A DNA stretch of 64,000 nucleotides. Origin: Chryseolinea soli (GTDB taxonomy: Bacteria; Bacteroidota; Bacteroidia; Cytophagales; Cyclobacteriaceae). Both the position numbers and the translations under genes were made by a program. Location of the stretch: the NCBI RefSeq assembly GCF_003589925.1, contig NZ_CP032382.1:6572001-6636000 (forward strand). Direction: 5' to 3'. The notes under the pieces are model-generated. The model worked only from the letters and a program-made list of their open reading frames with translations. It made no database searches and was not told where the DNA came from. Shown piece after piece: positions 1 through 8,751 of the stretch; positions within the stretch are counted from its first letter, which is position 1, and each line of letters starts with the position of its first letter.

Positions 1-156
1 CACCCCATCGTCGAAGGCGGTGACGCCGTCGCTGCGGTGGCGGATGTTCCAACCGAAGGCGGCTTTGTAGAAGTCGGCCGATTTTTTGATGTCGGCAGCC
101 GGGATTTGGAGGTAGCAGATCTTGCCGTTGCCGAGGGTGGGTTCTTTGGCATTCAT
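1..156 (-). CDS. VOC (glyoxalase-like) protein, partial
   Basis: N-terminal 52 codons of a minus-strand gene that runs off the left edge of the window. The peptide starts MNAKEPTLGNGKICYLQIP and continues AADIKKSADFYKAAFGWNI, the usual first beta-strand and helix of a vicinal-oxygen-chelate (VOC) module. In this family the 'Y-L-Q-I-P-A-x-D' strand supplies metal or substrate ligands. Single-module proteins of this type are about 115-130 residues, so more than half is missing. The reading frame is open to base 1. Substrate unknown. Confidence 0.75.
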   Translation of the reverse strand, partial: MNAKEPTLGNGKICYLQIPAADIKKSADFYKAAFGWNIRHRSDGVTAFDDGV

Positions 157-274
157 GCTATGAAGATAAGGATTTTCTACGGTTCGTCTGCTGTTGCCGC
201 CGCGTTGTTACTGGATGTTCAGGGTATGAACCAGTATTTTCCGGTTTCTGCTGGTCTTCTTCTCTGTATGCAAC

Positions 275-1000
275 TCAATGGCCAAACGATCGAAAAACAT
301 AGCCAACTCCCAAGCTGACGCGCAGGCCGTCAGGTTGGATGGTGGCGGGCTTTTTGCCGCTGCCGTCGGGAATTTGGCTATCCTTTCCGTCTGTAGTGGT
401 GAGCTTGCCGGCGTTGTGAAACTCATAGCCTGCGTCGAGTTTGAGGAACAACCGCTTCAGCGTTCGTTGTGCTGAAAGAAAAGGCTGACAAGCGACGTTG
501 GTGGAATGCATGGGCGTAGCGTCCGCGACCGTCTGATTGCCGACCGAGAGTTCTTGTTTCAGATCGAGTTTATTGGAATAGACAGCGCCTTTCAACCCCA
601 GAAAAAAACAGGTTCCGTAGTTGGGAAAAATGCGGATGCCCCCTTGAAGACTCACAACGTTCATGTGTACCACCTGATCGAAGTTGTAATACCCTGAATA
701 ATCGCTGTACGACAGCCTGCCCCCTGTAGAGGTATGGCCCCAGCCGCCACCGAAAAATCCTCTGTTCCGGATGTACAGCAGATCGACGCCATAGCTGAGA
801 TACCCGGGGAAGGTTTCCACAATGCGGCTGGCAAACTGCTGTCGACCCATCATCACGTTTTGGAAACCTTTCAGGTCGTGCATCGAAAACGTGGCATAAC
901 CGGCATGCACAGTGCCCACCAATTGCTGTGCTTTGCTACGGGTGGGCAGCAGGCCTAAGGATAGTAATAAGACAAGGGCAACAGCGTTCCGTTGGTGCAT
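275..1000 (-). CDS. outer-membrane beta-barrel protein
   Basis: 241 residues with a Sec signal peptide (hydrophobic stretch about residues 6-17, cleavage predicted after S-K-A-Q near 25). The mature part has alternating, aromatic-rich strands (GYATF, YLSYGVDLLYIRN, GYYNFDQVVHMNVVSLQGGIRIF, FLGLKGAVY, LFLKLDAGYEF) and a terminal strand LRVSLGVGYVF, typical of small PorT/OmpA-like barrels in Bacteroidota. Its ATG lies 46 bases inside the 3' end of the upstream lipoprotein gene, so the two are probably co-transcribed and translationally coupled. It probably resides in the outer membrane; ligand or role unknown. Confidence 0.75.
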   Translation of the reverse strand: MHQRNAVALVLLLSLGLLPTRSKAQQLVGTVHAGYATFSMHDLKGFQNVMMGRQQFASRIVETFPGYLSYGVDLLYIRNRGFFGGGWGHTSTGGRLSYSDYSGYYNFDQVVHMNVVSLQGGIRIFPNYGTCFFLGLKGAVYSNKLDLKQELSVGNQTVADATPMHSTNVACQPFLSAQRTLKRLFLKLDAGYEFHNAGKLTTTDGKDSQIPDGSGKKPATIQPDGLRVSLGVGYVFRSFGH

Positions 1001-2730
1001 ATAATTTTATTATTGACAATCGTGTATCCCCAGGAAGAATACGACATTACGGCGAATGACGTCACCTCCTCGCCGGTGGCGGCGTTGAAGAGGCGATATT
1101 TATAATCGTTGAAACCGAGCAGGTCGCTCACTTTGTCGTAAACGAGGTTATCTCCGCGTAAGGGAAGCGTTGCGACAATTTTCCCGGACGCGAGTTCGAT
1201 CATGTCAACGCCTTGGATCCTTTGGAGCATGACGTGACGATCGTCCCGAAAGACAGCCCTATAGAAAGGTTCGACGGCGAGTATGGAATTAAATTGCGTT
1301 CCGTCCCAACGCCAAAGTTTGCCATCACCGGCCAGGTGGTTACCGCTCGGGGAAATGTAGTAGGGATTGTCTGTCGCATTAGACAACAGTACCGTCTTGC
1401 CTGGCATGGCCATCGCAACGCTTATTGCTCCGCGTCGAAGGGTAATCACGTTGTTGTCGGCAACCTGGATGGAATTGAGCGGCGGGGGGGCAATGGCATC
1501 GATGTCGTAAACAGCAATCTCCGAAAAGTCGAGCGGGTTGAGCTGTATAAACTGGCGTCCCTGACTCACGTAGAGGTACGCTCCGTTGTCCGATAAGGCA
1601 AAGGCACCGTCCGTAAGATCATACGTTTGTTCAACCTGCAGCGATGTACCGTCGATGCGGGATAATGTATTTCGGCTATTGGCCAAATAGGTCATGATAA
1701 AATACTTTCCGAGCGAGGAATTATAGACAATCGGTCCATTGAACGGTGGGAACGTTGACGTTGGCGTTACACTCACGCTTTCCACAAGGGGATTACCACC
1801 TTTCGCTTTGATGGTAAGAAAAATCGATGATGGTTCAGGAAAAATAAACGAAGGCATTTGAACCGCGGTCGTGTCGTTGATGTCCGTCGTCGATTTATAG
1901 CCATAGCCCAGTTCGTACGATTGGAAGTTTTTATAGAATGGCACCTTGTGCCAGGTCAATTTCACATGCTGCAGGTCTTGCCATTCGAATGCAAGGCCAG
2001 GCGAGTAATCAAAATCGAATACCTGCTGGCTGGACGGGCCAATCTTATTATCGAGCGTCTTTACCTTCATTACATATTGTACTTTCCCTCCCAGGTAGGT
2101 ACTATCATTGAGTAATGTGCGATTCTTGTTCGTGACCTCTTGGCTCCAGACGTCGAAATAACCGTTGTCACCATTCCACATTTGCTTGACCAGCACATAA
2201 CTTTGAAAGTTGAAGGCCTTGTATCGCGACCATTGGATGGCGAGCGTTCCGTCGCGGGCTTCCACCGCTACAATGGGCACCGCCTGAGCTGGCGTTCTTT
2301 CCATCACGGCCACGCGATTCATTTTGACCACAAGCAACTCGACGCCCAATTGATCGGCGAGACTGCCGCTATTGGCTTCAAGGAAGTATTCGAGGCGGAG
2401 TTGATGAAAACCGTCCGCATAACTGCCCGCGTAAAGCGAAATGAAGTCCCCATAGCCGTGGATTTCACCCAGCTTGGTGTTGTCCATGTACACAGCGATG
2501 TTCTGTACCGTTCTGTTACTGATTTTTTCCAGATAGCCAACGCGTGTATCAGGACCGAGCCAAAATGTATCTGCAAATGAAGCAAAACCCGTCTCGATCC
2601 CACTTCCGTCGGGCTCGGGCAGGCTTTTAAAATAAGTATGGTTACTTTCAAACTCACATGAACCCAATGCTGCGCAAAGCAACAATAGAATCCATAAAAA
2701 CGGAGGGTAATGGAAGGGGGCTATCTTCAT
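955..2730 (-). CDS. lipoprotein with FnIII-like and propeller-like regions
   Basis: 591 residues from the ATG at 2730, chosen because MKIAPF is followed at once by a hydrophobic core and a lipobox (L-G-S-C, Cys about residue 25); a longer frame starts at 2769 but spoils the signal peptide. After the lipid anchor come beta-rich segments: two fibronectin-III-like stretches (about 150-320), then repeats such as YFIMTYLANSRNTLSRID and GAYLYVSQGRQFIQLNP that resemble blades of a propeller (about 330-590). No catalytic motif is visible. It overlaps the outer-membrane barrel gene by 46 bases, suggesting a surface lipoprotein-barrel pair. Family not recognised with certainty. Confidence 0.6.
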   Translation of the reverse strand: MKIAPFHYPPFLWILLLLCAALGSCEFESNHTYFKSLPEPDGSGIETGFASFADTFWLGPDTRVGYLEKISNRTVQNIAVYMDNTKLGEIHGYGDFISLYAGSYADGFHQLRLEYFLEANSGSLADQLGVELLVVKMNRVAVMERTPAQAVPIVAVEARDGTLAIQWSRYKAFNFQSYVLVKQMWNGDNGYFDVWSQEVTNKNRTLLNDSTYLGGKVQYVMKVKTLDNKIGPSSQQVFDFDYSPGLAFEWQDLQHVKLTWHKVPFYKNFQSYELGYGYKSTTDINDTTAVQMPSFIFPEPSSIFLTIKAKGGNPLVESVSVTPTSTFPPFNGPIVYNSSLGKYFIMTYLANSRNTLSRIDGTSLQVEQTYDLTDGAFALSDNGAYLYVSQGRQFIQLNPLDFSEIAVYDIDAIAPPPLNSIQVADNNVITLRRGAISVAMAMPGKTVLLSNATDNPYYISPSGNHLAGDGKLWRWDGTQFNSILAVEPFYRAVFRDDRHVMLQRIQGVDMIELASGKIVATLPLRGDNLVYDKVSDLLGFNDYKYRLFNAATGEEVTSFAVMSYSSWGYTIVNNKIICTNGTLLPLSYYYP

Positions 2731-2954
2731 GAATGGGGCGAATAAATAACGGCAAGCACGTACGACCAAACTATTTTATCGATAACGAACAGCCCTTTGA
2801 CTTAGACATTCAAATTACGCCGGCAAAATAGGGAAAACCGTGACGATCTCCAACAGCGCTCCATAGGGCCTAAGCGGTCTGAAATATAAATCCTTGGAAA
2901 TATTGCTTAACTTCATTTTGATTTTTCCCTCACGTTCAACGCAATGCTGTAGCC

Positions 2955-5459
2955 ATGCTAAAAAACTACCTTCTCGTCGCCCTGCGCAATCTTTTGCGGA
3001 ACAAAATTTTCTCACTGATCAACATTTTTGGGTTAGCCGTGGGGTTGGCGGCTTGCTTTCTGATCTATCAATATGTGCAGTTCGAAGAAAGCTATGATAC
3101 CTTCCACACGAAACGCGAACGGCTGTACCGGGTGCCCATGCAGTTTTACAACGGCACAGACCCTGTAGGCGCTTTAGCAACCAACGCCCCGGCACTGGGA
3201 CCGGCGTTGAAAGCTGAGTTTCCGGAAGTAGCCGACTATGCCCGGTTGGTGAAGACATCGCTGTTCACGTCGTCACTGACGTCATACTTTGCGAATTCGC
3301 TGGAGTTTTCGCGCACGACCACCGATGGCAGCCTGGTGGCCTTTAATGAGGAGCACGTGTATTTTGCTGATCCGCCGTTCCTGACCATGTTCTCCTTTCC
3401 GCTAAAAGCCGGATCTTCGGCGGATGCCCTCGCAGAACCCAACACAGTGGTGATCACCGAACAAATGGCCCGGAAATATTTCGGCGACGAGCCGGCGTTG
3501 GGAAAAGTGTTGAGGCTGAACCGGGAGATGGTCCTGAAAGTGAGTGGCGTGCTGAAAGACATTCCCGAAAACTCACACCTGCAATTCGACATCCTCATCT
3601 CCTTCCCCACCCTCATGAAAAGTTTTGGCGACGGTCATACGCTTTGGGTATGGTCTGTCTTCTACAACTACATTCTGCTGACGCCCGGCGCCAATCCGCA
3701 AGCGCTGGAAGCCAAGCTCCCGGCATTCCAGAAGAAATACCTGGGCGACACTTTCGACCGGGGCGACCAGCACATGAAATTCTTTCTTCAACCCATTGCC
3801 GACATCCACCTCCATTCCCAGTTCGACAGCGAGCAGTCCGCCAACGGCAGTCAGCGCATGGTGTATTTTCTTTCCATCCTTGCCGTTTTCATCCTGGTGG
3901 TGGCTTGGATCAACTACATCAACCTTTCGACAGCCAAGGCGTTGGAACGCGCCAAAGAAGTGGGCTTGCGAAAAGTTGTTGGCGCGCAGCGGATACAGCT
4001 GATGCTGCAATTTTTTATGGATGCCCTGCTGGTCAATTTTCTTGCGCTGATCATTGCCGCAACGCTCGTAGTATTTTGCTGGTCATGGTTTGAGACGCTG
4101 GTCGGCAAATCGATGAGCGACGTTTTGTATCGCAACGGCATCATCAGCCCGCGCCAGATGCTGATCATTGCCGCCATGTTCTTTTCGGGTGTGGTGTTGG
4201 TAGGGGCTTATCCCGCCCTGGTCCTCTCCTCTTTTCAGCCCGTGCAAGTGTTGAAAGGAAAGTTTCTCAAGTCGACCGCGGGAACGTTGCTGCGCAAAGG
4301 GATGATCGCATTTCAATATGCGCTATCGGTATTGCTCATCGCTGGGGCGATTACGATCTACCAGCAATTATCGTTCATGCAATCCCAAGACCCGGGATAT
4401 GCCAAAGATCAACTGCTGGTGTTGGAAGCGCCCGCTGTATACGACTCCACCGCCGACGACCGGATCGCTTTTTTCAAGAACAGCATCGCACAACTCGCCG
4501 GTGTCCGCAACATGACCGCTTCGGCCGACGTTCCCGGTCAACCCATCACGGAAGGTTCGGGCGTCCAGCGGGTGAATGCCGCTGAGCAAGAACACTTCGG
4601 ATCATCCATCATGAGCATCGACACGGCATTCTTCTCCACCTACGACATCAAATTATTGGCGGGGCGCCTCTTCACGGACCGCGAACGCATGACCTTCCGC
4701 TTGAAAGATAAAGACGAGGCTATACGCATCGTCGTGAACAAAGAATTTATTCGCCGCATGGGCATCCAAAATCCCAAAGATGCGCTTCATGAAAAAATCA
4801 TCTTCGACTGGGGACCGGACGGACGCCGGGCGGAGATCATCGGCGTCACGGCCGACTTTCATCAAATGTCGCTGAAAGAAGATTACTCCGCCATCTTCTA
4901 CATCCTCCCCGAATGGTCGGCCTGGAAATACTTCTCCATAAACCTACAGTCCCCTGACCTGGAAAGCTCTATAGACGCCATCCACAAGCAATACACCAAA
5001 GCGTTCCCCGATCATCCCTTCAGCTACTTCTTCCTCGACGATTTCTTCGACCGCCAATACCACGCCGACCGCCAATTCGAAAACATCTTCGGCGTTTTCA
5101 CCGCCCTGGCCATCGTGGTGACCTGCCTGGGCTTGTTGGGGCTTTCGGTTTTCTCTGTAGCCCAACGCACAAAAGAGATGGGCATCCGCAAAGTATTGGG
5201 CGCATCGGCAACCAGGATCCTGCTCCTGTTTACAAAAGATTTTGTCATGATCCTTGTGCTCTCCTGGTGCATTTCCGCACCCGTGATCTATTTTGCCGGC
5301 AACGCCTGGTTAGAAACTTTTTCGTTCCGCATTTCCTTGAACTGGATGATGTTCGTCTTACCGGTAGCATTGCTGATTGGGCTTACGCTACTCACCATCG
5401 GGGTGATCAGTTTAAAGGCCGCCGTAGAGAATCCCGTGAAGGCTCTGCGACACGAATGA
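2955..5459 (+). CDS. ABC transporter permease, MacB/FtsX type
   Basis: 834 residues. N-terminal MLKNYLLVALRNLLRNK plus TM1 (about 20-42) is the typical start of the Cytophagales MacB-like permease family. A periplasmic MacB_PCD domain follows (about 45-270), then three TM helices (about 280-430) with the coupling motif ERAKEVGLRKVVGA. The whole unit is then repeated: TM near 450, a second periplasmic domain, and a C-terminal FtsX domain with RTKEMGIRKVLGASATRIL before the last helices. No ATPase is adjacent, so it must borrow one or act as a mechanotransmitter. Substrate unknown. Convergent with the next permease gene, 50 bases away. Confidence 0.9.
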   Translation: MLKNYLLVALRNLLRNKIFSLINIFGLAVGLAACFLIYQYVQFEESYDTFHTKRERLYRVPMQFYNGTDPVGALATNAPALGPALKAEFPEVADYARLVKTSLFTSSLTSYFANSLEFSRTTTDGSLVAFNEEHVYFADPPFLTMFSFPLKAGSSADALAEPNTVVITEQMARKYFGDEPALGKVLRLNREMVLKVSGVLKDIPENSHLQFDILISFPTLMKSFGDGHTLWVWSVFYNYILLTPGANPQALEAKLPAFQKKYLGDTFDRGDQHMKFFLQPIADIHLHSQFDSEQSANGSQRMVYFLSILAVFILVVAWINYINLSTAKALERAKEVGLRKVVGAQRIQLMLQFFMDALLVNFLALIIAATLVVFCWSWFETLVGKSMSDVLYRNGIISPRQMLIIAAMFFSGVVLVGAYPALVLSSFQPVQVLKGKFLKSTAGTLLRKGMIAFQYALSVLLIAGAITIYQQLSFMQSQDPGYAKDQLLVLEAPAVYDSTADDRIAFFKNSIAQLAGVRNMTASADVPGQPITEGSGVQRVNAAEQEHFGSSIMSIDTAFFSTYDIKLLAGRLFTDRERMTFRLKDKDEAIRIVVNKEFIRRMGIQNPKDALHEKIIFDWGPDGRRAEIIGVTADFHQMSLKEDYSAIFYILPEWSAWKYFSINLQSPDLESSIDAIHKQYTKAFPDHPFSYFFLDDFFDRQYHADRQFENIFGVFTALAIVVTCLGLLGLSVFSVAQRTKEMGIRKVLGASATRILLLFTKDFVMILVLSWCISAPVIYFAGNAWLETFSFRISLNWMMFVLPVALLIGLTLLTIGVISLKAAVENPVKALRHE

Positions 5460-5509
5460 CCACGTCATATCCGCCGGCAGAAACTTTTCAAACCTACGCC
5501 CGCAGTTTG

Positions 5510-8137
5510 TTATTCGTTTTTGAGAACTTCGGACGGATTGGCGCGGGCTACTTTTAACGTTTGGGAGCCGATCATGAGCAGCGCTATCAACGTGACCGAT
5601 GCCAGACTAATCGCCAGTTCAGCATATCCCAATGCCGGGTGATACACAAAGTTGACCAGAATCACCTTGTCAAAAAGGAAATAGGTAAACGGCAGGGCCA
5701 CTGCGGCGGCCAGCATCAACAGGAAGAAAAATCCCTTGCTTAATAAATAGATCAACCGGCCCTCGCTGGCCCCCAACACTTTGCGGATGCTGATTTCTTT
5801 CAAACGCGTTTCTGTGGTGAACACAACCATACCGAACAGCCCCAGCGAAGCAATGCATACCGCTAAGAACGCTATTGCACCGATCACTTTGATCATGGTG
5901 GCAAACATGCGGTAGGCGTCTTCGATCTGGTCGTCGTAGAATTTCGCATCCAGGGGATGCACTTTGTCGACCTTTTTCCAAGCGGCTTCAATGCGGGCGC
6001 GTGTGGCGGGCCAGTCTTTCGTGGTCACCTTGGCGTTGATGTAGCCCCAGGGCTCATGGGCACTGTAGCGCAGGGCCATCGGCTCGATCGAATTTTCCAC
6101 GGTGCCGTAGTGAAAGTCTTTCACTACTCCGACAATGGTCAGTTTCTTCTTGTCTATCGTAACTACTTCCCCTAAAGCCTTGGTGGGGTCCTCAGGCGAA
6201 ATGCTGAAGCGCCTTAAAAGCTGCTCGTTTACCACCACTTCGCTTTCTTCGGCACCTTCCGGCAAGGCCTTTAGATTTTTTCCCGCCAGAAATTTATGCC
6301 CGTGCAGGGGCAGGTATTGCTCGTCTACAAAGTTAAGCCACACGACAATAGAGTCGTTGAGGTCCTTATACTTCATCTGGGAACCTTGCAGACTGCCGAG
6401 ACTCGTCACAATCCGCGACACCGATATCGCTCCAACCTCGGGTACCTCCGCCAATTCTTTTTTTATTAATTCTTCTTTGTTCTGCTGCAGGCGGATATTC
6501 AATATATGCGCCGTGTTAAAACCCAGGTCGAAGGTGAGAAAACTTTTATACTGATTGTATCCGATCAGCGTGGTCGTAATAAAAATCAATGAAAAACAAT
6601 ACTGCACGACGATCAATGCTTTTCGCAGATTCACATGTCTGAAGATCCTCAACGCAGACGTACCTTTCAATACCTGTATGGCGTTGATCCGCGAGAAGAA
6701 TACCGCCGGTAACAGGCCTGAGCCAAAGCCCACAACAATGGCCATCAATACAAAGTAAAACATCATACGCGGCGTGAGCTCCAACGACACCAGGTCCGAT
6801 AAAAATCTATCCAACGAAAGAAACTGTACCCGCAGGAACAAGAACAGCAAAAAAGCGATCAGCAAAGCCATCAATGCGATGATCGTAGACTCCACGATGA
6901 ATTGCCATCCCACCTGGTATTTCAACGCCCCCATCACTTTCCGGATACCCACTTCGCGCGTGCGGCGCATCGACCTGGCGATGGACAAGTTGGTGTAATT
7001 AAAACCTGCTGAAAGGATGATGATGAATGCCAGGCCCTCGAAAAAATACAGGGCCATCGGACGCATCACCGGCCCGATCTGGTTGCCCAGAGCCTTCCCT
7101 AAGACAATGTTCTTCAAAGGCTGCAATTCCAAAGAAATCGTACGGCGGTCGAGATGAGCGTTTTCCGCAGCGCTTAGCTTATCCAGGTTGGCTTGCAATG
7201 TGGCGGGATCGGAGCCTTCGGGGAGAAGCACGTAGACACATATGGACCAAATGTGGTTCCAGTTGTTAAAAACGTCGTCGGCTTCACGGTGTTCTTTCGC
7301 AGATGAAAAGGAAACCAATGCGTCGAACCGGAGATGCGAATTTTTCGGGACGTCTTTGACCACCCCCGTCACCACATAGTTTGTTGTGTCGAACAACACG
7401 GACTTTCCCAACACGTTTACCTCGCCAAATAACGTCTTGCACATTTTCTCCGAAAGGACCAGGGAGTAAGGTTCCTTCAGGGCCGTGGCCGGGTTGCCTT
7501 GCAGCAGTGGAAACGAAAAGATGTTAAAAAAATGTTCGTCAGCCCACACCGCCGACACCGGAATGACGGACTCCCCTATCTTGGCGTCGCCGCTAAACCC
7601 ATTTCGCACCAGTGTAAGGTCTTCAATACCGGAAAGGGAAGTATCAATTTTTCTTCCAGCAACAAGCGAGGTTGTTGCAAGATCCATCGATGGTTCGCCC
7701 TGCCGCTGGTCGTGCGTGATCACCCTGTAAACACGATCTTTCTTTTCATGAAATTCATCGAACGACAAAAGTTCCGACACCAACGCAATCACCAACAATC
7801 CCACCGACATGCTGACGGCCAGGCCAGCAATGTTGATGAACGAAAACAATTTATGACGCATCAAACTGCGGCCCGAGGTTTTAACGTAGCTTCCAATCAT
7901 GATCCAATGGAGTAAGAGGTTGACAAATTCCGGTTTGCGTATTGTATACAATCGAAAAAACTTAAGTACATCCACAACGTAGATCCACCTCGCCCGTCGT
8001 GCGCCTTTGGTGGTTAGGTTTCGTTCAAAATATTCGTTCAGGTCGCCTTCCAGGTCTTCGGCCAGCGCGGGCTTGCAGTACCAATGCAACAAGCGTTGCG
8101 CCCAACGGGGTGGGTGGATGTGGTTCGTGTGCTTCAT
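5510..8137 (-). CDS. permease-prefix-domain ABC transporter permease (module 1)
   Basis: 875 residues. The start at 8137 makes an ATGA overlap with the stop of the upstream PadR gene; a longer frame exists but is not needed. Residues about 8-70 form the permease prefix domain 2 (PPRWAQRLLHWYCKP, then EGDLNEYFERN), followed by TM1 (about 95-120), a MacB-type periplasmic domain, three TM helices with the RRTREVGIRKVMGALKYQ coupling motif, a second TM/periplasmic block, and a C-terminal FtsX domain with TRLKEISIRKVLGASEG. Paralogous to the gene at 29633-32314. PadR coupling suggests effector-controlled expression. No partner ATPase nearby; substrate unknown. Confidence 0.9.
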   Translation of the reverse strand: MKHTNHIHPPRWAQRLLHWYCKPALAEDLEGDLNEYFERNLTTKGARRARWIYVVDVLKFFRLYTIRKPEFVNLLLHWIMIGSYVKTSGRSLMRHKLFSFINIAGLAVSMSVGLLVIALVSELLSFDEFHEKKDRVYRVITHDQRQGEPSMDLATTSLVAGRKIDTSLSGIEDLTLVRNGFSGDAKIGESVIPVSAVWADEHFFNIFSFPLLQGNPATALKEPYSLVLSEKMCKTLFGEVNVLGKSVLFDTTNYVVTGVVKDVPKNSHLRFDALVSFSSAKEHREADDVFNNWNHIWSICVYVLLPEGSDPATLQANLDKLSAAENAHLDRRTISLELQPLKNIVLGKALGNQIGPVMRPMALYFFEGLAFIIILSAGFNYTNLSIARSMRRTREVGIRKVMGALKYQVGWQFIVESTIIALMALLIAFLLFLFLRVQFLSLDRFLSDLVSLELTPRMMFYFVLMAIVVGFGSGLLPAVFFSRINAIQVLKGTSALRIFRHVNLRKALIVVQYCFSLIFITTTLIGYNQYKSFLTFDLGFNTAHILNIRLQQNKEELIKKELAEVPEVGAISVSRIVTSLGSLQGSQMKYKDLNDSIVVWLNFVDEQYLPLHGHKFLAGKNLKALPEGAEESEVVVNEQLLRRFSISPEDPTKALGEVVTIDKKKLTIVGVVKDFHYGTVENSIEPMALRYSAHEPWGYINAKVTTKDWPATRARIEAAWKKVDKVHPLDAKFYDDQIEDAYRMFATMIKVIGAIAFLAVCIASLGLFGMVVFTTETRLKEISIRKVLGASEGRLIYLLSKGFFFLLMLAAAVALPFTYFLFDKVILVNFVYHPALGYAELAISLASVTLIALLMIGSQTLKVARANPSEVLKNE

Positions 8138-8466
8138 GCTTTCTTCAGGATGAGATCGGGAATACGGTTCCACAGTTGGTCGCGAACTTCTTTGGCTCGG
8201 ATCAGCGCCGCCTTGCCGCCGTTGGTCACGGTGTAGTATCGCTTTCGCTTCCCACCCCGCGTGCTGGTGGCTTCGCCCAAGGTGCTTTTCACAAGGCCCT
8301 TGTCCTCCAACCGGTTCAACACGGCATGTACAACGCCCAGTTTGGCTGAACGTCCTGCGTGTTTCTCCAATTCGTCGCAGATGGCCACGCTATAGGCATC
8401 GTTCACCAATGTCGCGATGGTGAGCAATACCAATTCCTCAAACTCTCCCAGGTTTGTTCCTTTCAT
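8134..8466 (-). CDS. PadR-family transcriptional regulator (module 1)
   Basis: 110 residues, a size typical of short PadR proteins. The winged-helix runs through the N-terminal two thirds (GEFEELVLLTIATL, YSVAICDELEKH, KLGVVHAVLNRLEDKGLV) with the RGGKRKRYYTVT wing; the C-terminal helix is a dimerisation arm. It overlaps the permease gene by four bases and is almost certainly its repressor. A paralogue at 32311-32643 sits in the same arrangement. The upstream sequence at 8476-8496 is identical to the one before that second padR and carries one arm of its palindromic operator. Confidence 0.92.
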   Translation of the reverse strand: MKGTNLGEFEELVLLTIATLVNDAYSVAICDELEKHAGRSAKLGVVHAVLNRLEDKGLVKSTLGEATSTRGGKRKRYYTVTNGGKAALIRAKEVRDQLWNRIPDLILKKA

Positions 8467-8475
8467 GTTTGATGA

Positions 8476-8500
8476 TTAATTACGTAAATGTATGTAAAAT
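8476..8500 (-). promoter_or_regulatory. putative PadR operator/promoter, half palindrome
   Basis: Bases 8476-8496 match 32648-32668 exactly (21 of 21), the only strongly conserved non-coding block between the two PadR modules. On the minus strand it reads TACATACATTTACGTAATTAA; TACATTTA is close to the Bacteroidota -7 box TAnnTTTG. Only one arm (TGTATGTAAAAT, 8489-8500) of the palindrome complete at the second locus is present here. Inferred to bind the PadR encoded just downstream. Confidence 0.5.
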
Positions 8501-8616
8501 AGTTTTAGTTTTGCAAGCCGGGACTTTTTTATAAGGATAAAAATAGATGCGGTCGCGGCGTAGTGCCACGCTTTCTGTTTACAAGAATGGTGGAGTGTTA
8601 TTGTATTGGGGAGAAA
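8501..8616. other. intergenic, nothing recognised
   Basis: About 115 bases between the putative PadR operator and the tRNA-like RNA. No open frame, repeat or clear terminator is visible; the minus strand downstream of the RNA has a CTCCCC stretch but no hairpin with a T-run. Confidence 0.5.
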
Positions 8617-8740
8617 TAGCTGTACACCGATTCGAACGGTGTGACATAATCGGTTTTAGCCAAGCATAAACTACCCAGGTAGAAGCGGTGGGATTCGAAC
8701 CCATTCGACTATGGTTTTGCCATTAAACTAACAGCCGTTG
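8617..8740 (-). ncRNA. double-cloverleaf tRNA-like RNA without anticodon
   Basis: Read on the minus strand, two tRNA elbows lie in tandem: D arm 1 (GTTT/AAAC, 8728-8714, GG in loop), T arm 1 (TGGG-TTCGAAT-CCCA, 8703-8689), D arm 2 (GTTT/AAAC, 8671-8653, GG in loop), T arm 2 (CACCG-TTCGAAT-CGGTG, 8641-8625). Both D arms follow the conserved T8-A9. Neither D-T pair encloses an anticodon arm. Instead the linker 8713-8706 (CATAGTCG) pairs over 8 positions, one G-U, with linker 8652-8645 (CGATTATG), and 8736-8731 (GGCTGT) pairs with 8623-8618 (ACAGCT). The molecule therefore folds as two cloverleafs sharing one stem, the distal one closed by a loop where an acceptor end would be. It lies between the phospholipase C stop and padR, in their orientation. 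No CCA is encoded. A decayed tRNA cluster is the alternative, but the long-range pairing argues against it. Confidence 0.6.
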
Positions 8741-8751
8741 CAAGATACGGA

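Noticed and set aside
8641..8740. Reading the RNA at 8.6-8.7 kb as two ordinary tandem tRNAs
   Set aside because: Neither D-T pair has an anticodon arm between them and neither pair of putative acceptor strands is complementary; only the crossed pairing works.
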